The position numbers and the translations under genes are program-made. From positions 1 through 43,088 of the forward strand of contig JADFPO010000019.1 of NCBI GenBank assembly GCA_022562295.1: 43,088 nt of DNA, given 5' to 3'. Every line of letters begins with the position of its first letter. The first letter of the stretch is position 1. The stretch is from Gemmatimonadota bacterium (GTDB lineage: Bacteria > Gemmatimonadota > Gemmatimonadetes > Gemmatimonadales > GWC2-71-9). A model generated the notes under the pieces. It did no database searches, was not told where the DNA came from, and saw only the letters and a program-made list of their open reading frames with translations. Shown here in pieces: positions 36,630 to 43,088 of the stretch.

Positions 36630-36678
36630 ACTTCTCTTTGTCGTGAATCGTTACGTCGACAATCACATAAGCTGTCAT
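36589..36678 (-). pseudogene. Truncated DUF1330-like remnant
   Basis: Reverse translation MTAYVIVDVTIHDKEKYAEYIKQSPALPI* matches the DUF1330 N-terminus (YVIVDVEVTDPEAYAEY), but only 29 codons remain. Confidence 0.65.
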
Positions 36679-36764
36679 GAGCGCCTCCCGTTCTTGCACA
36701 CAGAGAACACAGGCGCCAGGTGTCAGGGTTAGGTGGCAAGGGCACGGCTAAGAGCCGGCGGCGT

Positions 36765-37469
36765 TTATCGGTCAGGACGCACGACCGTCGCCCTGATGAG
36801 CTGGTCGAGGTCGGGAAACTCGGCATCCAAGTGGCGGTTGCCGCCGGCTATGATCTTGCCCTGCTGACCTCCCCTCATGCCACCGCCTGCTGATTCGTCG
36901 TAGCCCGCGTAGAGGCTGTCGACGACCTCCTCCATGCCTTCGACAATTCTGCCAATCGGCGCGAACCCCTGCTCGTCCAGTCGAGAGTTGTCCGCCAAAC
37001 TGATGTAGAGTTGAGTAGTCCGGGTGTCCGGCCCAGTCATCGCGTACGCGATTGTTCCGCGGGTGTTGCTCTGGACGACCGGGTCGTCGGGCATCGCGCG
37101 ATCCACCCACAGCGCGATCACCTCCGGGTTTCCCGGGAGACCGAACTGCGCAATGAATCCGTCCCTGACACGGTAAAAGCGAGAGTCATCGAAGAACCCC
37201 GTTCGCACCAGGTTGTAGAACCGATCCGCGCCGAGCGGCGCCCAGTCGCGGTGCACCTCCACCACGAACGCCCCTTTGGTCGTTTCGATCCGTGCCTGGA
37301 ATACTTCCGGCGCGGATTCCGACCATATCGCGTGGTCAGGATCCATCAAGGCCGCGCGGAGGTCGTCCTCCTGCCATGCGTCACGGGCGTCTGCCGGTCC
37401 GCAGCTGGCGAGAGCCACCGTCAATCCAAAGAACCACATAGCCGGTTGGCGGCTGGAAAAAAGAGTCAT
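36765..37469 (-). CDS. Peptidylprolyl isomerase (cyclophilin-type), exported
   Basis: FVVEVHRDWAPLGADRFYNLVRTGFFDDSRFYRVRDGFIAQFG...NTRGTIAYAMTGPDTRTTQLYISLADNSRLD; signal peptide from MTLFSSRQ. Confidence 0.9.
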   Translation of the reverse strand: MTLFSSRQPAMWFFGLTVALASCGPADARDAWQEDDLRAALMDPDHAIWSESAPEVFQARIETTKGAFVVEVHRDWAPLGADRFYNLVRTGFFDDSRFYRVRDGFIAQFGLPGNPEVIALWVDRAMPDDPVVQSNTRGTIAYAMTGPDTRTTQLYISLADNSRLDEQGFAPIGRIVEGMEEVVDSLYAGYDESAGGGMRGGQQGKIIAGGNRHLDAEFPDLDQLIRATVVRPDR

Positions 37470-37497
37470 CCGGTATTTCCTGGGAAAGTTAGGAATG

Positions 37498-37680
37498 GCC
37501 ACGGAATCCACTGAATCCACGGACCCCCTCACCCCACCTTTTCTGTTTGGTTTTCCTCACACCCCTCACGGAGATTCGCTCGGCGATGGCGCTTGGATGG
37601 ACTACCAAAAGAGGAGGTAGAGGGATGGGAACACACACGATGGGGTGTGAGGTGAGGGGAATTTCTGTGGGTTCCGTGGC
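37498..37680. repeat. MITE-like intergenic element with ~18-bp imperfect terminal inverted repeats
   Basis: GCCACGGAATCCACTGAA (37498-37515) versus reverse complement of TTCTGTGGGTTCCGTGGC (37663-37680), 16/18 matches. Internal inverted repeat CCTCACACCCC/GGGGTGTGAGG. Confidence 0.75.
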
Positions 37681-37773
37681 TATCACGGTGGAGCGGAATG
37701 GCCCGCATCATCCGTCGATCGTTTGCCCCACAATTCCCGGAGAGGGTTATGCCCATCCGCATACCCGATATCC

Positions 37774-38715
37774 TCACGCCGCGTCGGCCAAGCGCCGGCG
37801 TGCTCCCGTTTCCATAGGCAGCAACGTCGCATAGATAAACTGATGGATGGGTGTCGCCACCTGGGCTGACCTCCCGAATCGCACCACCGCTCCGTTGTGG
37901 GCCTCCAGCTCGGAGGGGCGTCCATCCAGAACGTCGCGCTGCATCGACGACGTACCGTCCGCCGGCAAGCCCTCCATGAAAGTCATGGTGCGCTGTACCG
38001 CATCGGCCGCCAGTGCGATGCCTCTCGCGTGAGCCACCGAATGGATCTCTCGCATGGCCCCCTCTAACATTGCGCGCGTCTCGGGAATGGAACACAGATC
38101 TCCCACCGGTGACCGTGTCACCGCTCCAACGCCACTGAACGAGGCGATGAACAAGAACTTTCCCCAAACCGCGACGTGGATATCGGCCGGAGTGTCTACG
38201 GCGACTCCCGCGCCCTCGAACACACGGGCCAGCCGCGTCACCCGCTCGCTGGGCTGGTTGTTCAGCTCACCCAACGCGACGAAAGGCTCTATGCCCAAGT
38301 GGGTCACGTACCCCGGGGCGCTGATTTTGCTCATGATCCTGCACATGCCACCAAGCACGCGGGACTCGCCCACGGCGGCGGCTAGTTGGCCGGCGGCTTC
38401 CACCCCGTTCTGCAGCGGAACAACGACGGTGGCGTCGCCGACGAGTGGCCGGATGGCGTCGGCGACTTCGCGTACCTGCCATGCCTTCACACACACCAGC
38501 ACTACATCGACCGCACCCACGGCGCCCGGCTCATCCGTCGCTTCCACGGACGACAACACGAGATTTCCGTTCGGGCTGTCGACGCGCAGCCCGGTCGCTC
38601 GCAGTGCCTTCAGCTGTTTCCCACGGGCGAGGAATACAACGTCTTCCCCCGCCTCCACCAAGCGGCCACCGAAGTACCCACCGATCGCTCCGGCACCCAC
38701 TACCGCAATGCGCAA
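37774..38715 (-). CDS. panE: 2-dehydropantoate 2-reductase
   Basis: MRIAVVGAGAIGGYFGGRLVEAGEDVVFLARG; DVVLVCVKAWQ; VWGKFLFIASFSGVGAVTRSPVGDL. Confidence 0.93.
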   Translation of the reverse strand: MRIAVVGAGAIGGYFGGRLVEAGEDVVFLARGKQLKALRATGLRVDSPNGNLVLSSVEATDEPGAVGAVDVVLVCVKAWQVREVADAIRPLVGDATVVVPLQNGVEAAGQLAAAVGESRVLGGMCRIMSKISAPGYVTHLGIEPFVALGELNNQPSERVTRLARVFEGAGVAVDTPADIHVAVWGKFLFIASFSGVGAVTRSPVGDLCSIPETRAMLEGAMREIHSVAHARGIALAADAVQRTMTFMEGLPADGTSSMQRDVLDGRPSELEAHNGAVVRFGRSAQVATPIHQFIYATLLPMETGARRRLADAA

Positions 38716-38750
38716 CTCCGGCCTCCTAACGCGTTCGCGACTCCGTGCTG

Positions 38751-38966
38751 TCAGTCGCCACCCTCGAATTTGAACGACACCTTTACCCTGGCACGGTAGC
38801 TCTGAATCTTGCCGTCCTTGAGTTGCAGGTCGAGTTCCGAGACCTCGGCGATACGGAGATCACGCAGCGACTGTCCGGCTCTCTCGATTGCTGCTGCAGC
38901 GGCCTTCTCCCACGACTCGGTGCTCGTGCCGACCAGTTCGATCACTTTGTAGACGCTCTCTGCCAT
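38751..38966 (-). CDS. Dodecin family flavoprotein
   Basis: MAESVYKVIELVGTSTESWEKAAAAAIERAGQSLRDLRIAEVSELDLQLKDGKIQSYRARVKVSFKFE. Confidence 0.95.
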   Translation of the reverse strand: MAESVYKVIELVGTSTESWEKAAAAAIERAGQSLRDLRIAEVSELDLQLKDGKIQSYRARVKVSFKFEGGD

Positions 38967-39080
38967 GTTTTCCTCTCTTTCGTCTCTATGAGTTCTCGTT
39001 AGTTCTCTCTCAAATCTCTCAGCGGCAGGCCCCGCCAAGGGCGGCGCGGTGCCAGCACCACGGGATCCACTCTCTCACAG

Positions 39081-39563
39081 TCAATCGGACGAATCCCGGG
39101 TAGCGGCGGGCGCGCCGCGAACGAATTCGATGTAATCGGTTGAGACCAGTTTCTCGCCGGCTTCACGCCGTAGCAACATGATTTGTCCGCGGTGATACGC
39201 ACCGTGCAGCGCGACGTGCGTGAGGATGTCATCGATCCTCGAGTGGCATTCGCGACCGGCGCTGTTCCGGTATTCGATCATGCGGGCCAGCGCCGATTCA
39301 TCCAACGTCTCAATGTAGTCTCGATACGCCCCGTGGTTGGCAGTCGCAACAGTCTCGTACTCCTCCAACGCCATCGTCGGCCAGACGGCGACGGTGGGAG
39401 TTCGGCCCTCCAGCCGCGCCAGCCACACGTGCTCCGCCCCAAGGATGTGACCGTACAGACCCAACGAGCCCTCATGCCGCTCCCCGCTCCGGCGCATTGC
39501 CAGCAACACTCGCTCGTCCGCCCATTTGAGGTGGTCGAACATTCGTACGATGTGACCGATCAT
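39081..39563 (-). CDS. DinB family protein
   Basis: HLKWADERVLLAM...LGAEHVWLARLEG...ILTHVALHGAYHRGQIMLLRREAG. Confidence 0.9.
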   Translation of the reverse strand: MIGHIVRMFDHLKWADERVLLAMRRSGERHEGSLGLYGHILGAEHVWLARLEGRTPTVAVWPTMALEEYETVATANHGAYRDYIETLDESALARMIEYRNSAGRECHSRIDDILTHVALHGAYHRGQIMLLRREAGEKLVSTDYIEFVRGAPAATRDSSD

Positions 39564-39583
39564 GACAAGTTGTCTCCCGCGGT

Positions 39584-40378
39584 CTAACCCGCCGATTTGG
39601 ATTTACGGCGAGTGAATCGCAATCCGGTCCATGTCGCGTCTATGGAACACACCTTGTAGTCAACCAGACCCGAGGCCATACCGACCTTTCGCACGACAAC
39701 CTGGGACAGGTCAGTGGCGACGCCGGAAGACTTTTTCGGCCAAGCTATCCACAGACCGCCCGACCCCGCCACGGATCCTAGATGCGCAACACGACGCTCG
39801 AGATCGCGGCGGGACTTGGTGAACCAAACGGTCAGATCGGACCGACCTCGTGCTCCTCTCCGAAGTACCACGCCGTCGGGCAGGTCGCTGAGAAGCTGTT
39901 CGAACCCTGTTGGCGCCCCGATCAACGCCACCACGGAGTCAGCGCTGATGCCGAGCTTCTTGGGCAGCGGTGTTCCAGAATAACCCTCCAGCAGGGACTT
40001 GGGCACAACCGGTCGGGCCGGCGGATGAGCAATCGCTCGCTTGAGAGCACTCCTAATGCGAGACCAAGAAGTATAGACCGCATCTGGCAGATGGCGTTTG
40101 ATGCGAGTCACCTTCTCGGGCACCCTCCCCCCTCCCGCGAAAACCAGGGGAACGTGCCGAGTGGACTTGTAGTGTCGCAGCGCCAACCCAATGTCTCGTC
40201 CCTGAGCGGGCAGACGTGACAGATCGATCACCACCGCTGCGGGCGGACGATCGCGCATGAGACGGAGCGCAGTGGGCGCCTCCGGATCGTAGACTACGTG
40301 GTATCCCGAAGCCCTCAACCGTGACACACACTGCTCGGCTTCATCAGCGTTCCAGTGAATCAGTCCAACTCGCTGCAT
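39584..40378 (-). CDS. Receiver-like domain fused to DUF3052-like domain
   Basis: N-terminus receiver-like (GYHVVYDPEAPTALRLMRDRPPAAVVIDLSRLPAQGRDIGLALR); C-terminus LPKKLGISADSVVALIGAPTGFEQLL...DLTVWFTKSRRDLERRVAHLG...GLWIAWPKKSSGVATDLSQVVVRKVGMASGLVDYKVCSIDATWTGLRFTRR. Confidence 0.8.
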   Translation of the reverse strand: MQRVGLIHWNADEAEQCVSRLRASGYHVVYDPEAPTALRLMRDRPPAAVVIDLSRLPAQGRDIGLALRHYKSTRHVPLVFAGGGRVPEKVTRIKRHLPDAVYTSWSRIRSALKRAIAHPPARPVVPKSLLEGYSGTPLPKKLGISADSVVALIGAPTGFEQLLSDLPDGVVLRRGARGRSDLTVWFTKSRRDLERRVAHLGSVAGSGGLWIAWPKKSSGVATDLSQVVVRKVGMASGLVDYKVCSIDATWTGLRFTRRKSKSAG

Positions 40379-40476
40379 TCGGTAGCCGCCTGATTATTCG
40401 AATCGCCGGTGGCCGGCAGGGCGTCGAAGACATCCACATAAGAGAACGCGGAGTGCCGGGTCTCCGATCGACCCAT

Positions 40477-41079
40477 TCACTCATGCGGCGTGGTCGTGCT
40501 CCGTCGCGGAAAGAAGCGGGGGACCCGCCGACTGTACTCCTCATACGCGCTGCCAAATCGATCGCGTAGCTCCCGTTCCTCCAACACGACAATGAAGTAG
40601 ATCGCCGGCACAGTAAGCGCAAACATGATGTACATCCCCAGGTAGTTCGCGATGAGGGCGTATCCCAGCACCCCAAGAAGCGCCTCGACGTATCGCGGAT
40701 GGCGGATCCGGCCGTAGATCCCTTCGGTAAGGAGTTTTCCTTTCTCACCGCCACGAGACAGTTCCGGAATACCTGCTAGTATGGCCATGGTGAGATACTT
40801 CTTTCGTTTGACCGCGATCGTGATCCCGAATGCGACACAGATTGCTCCCAATGCGATCAACGGGAGACTGGTTCCGAAATCGGTGCTCACCAACTGAGTG
40901 CGGACCCCAAAGAGCCCCACCATCATTCCGACGACCGGCAAGCCAAGAATCGCATACGTCCAGCCGGCGCCCAGTTTGCGCCAAAACCCGGCCATCGGGT
41001 GAATGACGAACCACAACAAGAGACCGGGCGGCAGGGAGATCAGCAATACGACCGCAACGAAGTACCGTACCGAGTTCAC
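40477..41079 (-). CDS. Isoprenylcysteine carboxylmethyltransferase/PEMT-like membrane protein
   Basis: GIYGRIRHPRYVEALLGVLGYALIANY...VLEERELRDRFGSAYEEYSRRVPRFFPR. Confidence 0.88.
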   Translation of the reverse strand: MNSVRYFVAVVLLISLPPGLLLWFVIHPMAGFWRKLGAGWTYAILGLPVVGMMVGLFGVRTQLVSTDFGTSLPLIALGAICVAFGITIAVKRKKYLTMAILAGIPELSRGGEKGKLLTEGIYGRIRHPRYVEALLGVLGYALIANYLGMYIMFALTVPAIYFIVVLEERELRDRFGSAYEEYSRRVPRFFPRRSTTTPHE

Positions 41080-41100
41080 GATCTTGGCTCCACCGACTGG

Positions 41101-41667
41101 TCAGCGTTCACCGGAATCCGAGAGTTGATCGTACTCCGAGCGCAGAATACCGCAGATGACCACGTCCACAAAGGCGCCCCACTTCTTGACATGCTGCCTA
41201 AGGAGGCCTTCGTATTTCATCCCCAGTTTTTCCATCACGCGCCCCGACTGTAGGTTTTCCGCAAAGTAACACGCAAAAATACGGTTCAGATCGAGTTGCT
41301 CAAAACCATACCGTAGCACCGCGTGTCCCGCTTCGGTAGCATAGCCGTGGCCCCAGTACGGCTTGCCGATCCAGTAACCGATTTCGCCGCACCGATGCTC
41401 CTGTCGCACATGAATCCCGAAGGCCCCCAGCAGGGCGTCGGATTCCCGAGCGGTGATCGCGAAGGACGTTCCCTCTCCGCTCTCGAAGGCGGATTGATGC
41501 CGGGCAATCCATTTCTCCGCCATCGCCGTTTCGTAGGGATGTGGAATGTTCTGTGTCGCTGCGGCTATGGCACGATCCCCTGCGAGCCGGCGCACTTCGG
41601 GGGCATCGGTCATCTCGAACGCCCGCAATCGAAGTCGATCGGTGTCGAGTGATGGGTAGACGGTCAC
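41101..41667 (-). CDS. GNAT family N-acetyltransferase (RimJ/RimL type)
   Basis: LDTDRLRLRAFEMTDAPEVRRLAGD...GEIGYWIGKPYWGHGYATEAGHAVLRYGFEQLDLNRIFACYFAENLQSGRVMEKLGMKYEG. Confidence 0.93.
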   Translation of the reverse strand: MTVYPSLDTDRLRLRAFEMTDAPEVRRLAGDRAIAAATQNIPHPYETAMAEKWIARHQSAFESGEGTSFAITARESDALLGAFGIHVRQEHRCGEIGYWIGKPYWGHGYATEAGHAVLRYGFEQLDLNRIFACYFAENLQSGRVMEKLGMKYEGLLRQHVKKWGAFVDVVICGILRSEYDQLSDSGER

Positions 41668-41713
41668 AACGCCTTATGCATGCATATGTCGGTCTGAAGT
41701 CATGAGCAGCGCC

Positions 41714-42151
41714 CTATCTGTCCGATTGTACCGCCCGGAGATCCATGCTCCACGCTCCCGCGCCGCGCCACAGGATGAACCAACTCATGGCCATCACCAC
41801 CAAGGGGACAATAGGCTCACTCGGCTGGAGCGGAAACAGCGATGGGTCGTCAACCACCACATGCACGTACGTCGCGACCACCATGATGGCCGTCACCACG
41901 ACGCTCGCCACACGGGCGAACGCACCGACGGCTAGCGCCGCACCAACGGCGATCTCCACGAACGGCACCGACCACCGGCTGAGCGTGTAAAACGGCAGGT
42001 TGGCCGCCACAAGCTGCCCGGACCACGCTTCGGCTAGCATCGGTACGAGCAACTTCATCGCCCCGCTCATCAGGAACACCATTGCCAATACCAACCGAAG
42101 TACGCCGGCTACTTTGTCGTCAGTGGTGTTGCGAATCGCGTCGACAGTCAA
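41714..42151 (-). CDS. DoxX family membrane protein
   Basis: VLRLVLAMVFLMSGAMKLL...PFVEIAVGAALAVGAFARVASVV, four TM segments. Confidence 0.82.
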   Translation of the reverse strand: MTVDAIRNTTDDKVAGVLRLVLAMVFLMSGAMKLLVPMLAEAWSGQLVAANLPFYTLSRWSVPFVEIAVGAALAVGAFARVASVVVTAIMVVATYVHVVVDDPSLFPLQPSEPIVPLVVMAMSWFILWRGAGAWSMDLRAVQSDR

Positions 42152-42927
42152 GGTGAATCGCCTCCGCGCTTAAAGGTTCTCCACACGTATTGGCGAATCA
42201 GCGTCATCGTTTCCGCGCTGGTCCACACGTCGCTGACCTCAGCATCGAGCTGTTCCGCCCCGCGGCGCATGCGTTCGAGCACCGGCCACCTCACCAGTTC
42301 TTTGGTGAGGCGAAAGGCACTGAGGTTGACACCCGCTAGGCGATTCGCCCATTCCACCGACCGATCGAGAAGGTCATCCGGTGGGACAGTCTCATCCACC
42401 AAGCCGCGCTCGAGCGCCTCCTCCGGCTCGTATGTCTGTCCCCCGTAAAGGACTTCCCCGAAGTGCCTGGTGGGAATGGCGAAGCGCATGGCCTCGAGTG
42501 GTGCCGCGGGAAACGGAACGCCCACGAGCAACTCAGGTACACCAACCCTACTACCGCCTTGCGCAATGAGGCGGCGGTCGGCCATACACGCCAGCACGCA
42601 CCCACCCGCAATCGCGTGACCGTTGATGGCCGCGACTAAGGGATTCTTGAAGCTGAAGATTGTGGTACAGAACTCGGCGAGCACGGGGAGGAAATGCCGC
42701 AAATAGTCAGTCCCCTCATCCATCACGCGGAGCAGGTCCACGCCTGCCGAGAAAATCGTTCCAATTCCGGTGAGGACCACTGCCTGCGCGGATTCCGAGA
42801 GGTCGTCAATCTGCGTCGCGAGCGCACGGCAGAATTCGACATCGAGGGCATTTGCCTTGCCGTGCCGCATGTGGAGGATCGCAACATCGTTGCGGGACTC
42901 GACCTCGATCACAAGCGCCTCCGTCAC
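42148..42927 (-). CDS. Enoyl-CoA hydratase/isomerase family protein
   Basis: VVLTGIGTIFSAGVDLLRV, VAAINGHAIAGGCVLACMADRRL; 4-nt overlap with doxX. Confidence 0.92.
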   Translation of the reverse strand: MTEALVIEVESRNDVAILHMRHGKANALDVEFCRALATQIDDLSESAQAVVLTGIGTIFSAGVDLLRVMDEGTDYLRHFLPVLAEFCTTIFSFKNPLVAAINGHAIAGGCVLACMADRRLIAQGGSRVGVPELLVGVPFPAAPLEAMRFAIPTRHFGEVLYGGQTYEPEEALERGLVDETVPPDDLLDRSVEWANRLAGVNLSAFRLTKELVRWPVLERMRRGAEQLDAEVSDVWTSAETMTLIRQYVWRTFKRGGDSP

Positions 42928-43017
42928 CGCGTGCGTATGAACCCCGAGGTATGGACTTCATCCGGGCCGCCACCTACACCATCCAGTGGTAGTAGATGCC
43001 ACGTGGTACTGACGATA

Positions 43018-43088
43018 TCAAGAGGTCAGCGGATCGCCCGCCGTACGCATCATCATCGCCATGAAGTCGGTAGCAAAGCCTTGGCCGC
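43018..43088 (-). CDS. C-terminal end of an unidentified protein (partial at window edge)
   Basis: Reverse frame GQGFATDFMAMMMRTAGDPLTS*; too short to assign. Confidence 0.3.
   Translation of the reverse strand, partial: GQGFATDFMAMMMRTAGDPLTS

Noticed and set aside
1-43088. tRNA, rRNA, integrase, transposase or phage structural genes
   Set aside because: None recognised on either strand by reading the sequence; a formal tRNAscan/Infernal run would be needed to exclude small RNAs.

Overview
The window is about 43 kb of GC-rich bacterial chromosome. Gene content suggests a Gemmatimonadota-like or related lineage, but that is inference. Coding density is high, and I see no rRNA, tRNA, CRISPR array, transposase or prophage genes. 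Most genes are housekeeping or metabolic: an Mla-type lipid transporter (mlaE/F/D), mutY, a patatin, an acyl-CoA thioesterase, nadE, tupA, a nucleoside hydrolase, a 3-hydroxyacyl-CoA dehydrogenase, a DtxR/MntR regulator, a NUDIX hydrolase, a dicarboxylate/amino-acid symporter, PhoU plus a Na/Pi symporter, a gamma-glutamyltransferase, a cyclophilin, panE, a dodecin, DinB, GNAT, DoxX and an enoyl-CoA hydratase. Two accessory blocks stand out. (1) 19.8-25.2 kb holds an overlapping pair: a large Eco57I/TaqI-like N6-adenine methyltransferase and an SNF2-family helicase. It resembles a stripped-down restriction/DISARM-like defence module with no visible nuclease. (2) 27.2-33.8 kb is an SOS-mutasome-like operon: zinc-ribbon microprotein, SplB-like radical SAM, ImuB, DUF6504, DnaE2. 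It lacks imuA and lexA, and two related G-rich tandem-repeat insertions sit in or at the ends of its coding regions. Other points of interest are an M29-like lipoprotein that appears to have lost most metal ligands, two short gene remnants (S9 peptidase and DUF1330), an mla operon split by an antiparallel mutY, a membrane-anchored receiver-domain protein and two inverted-repeat elements.
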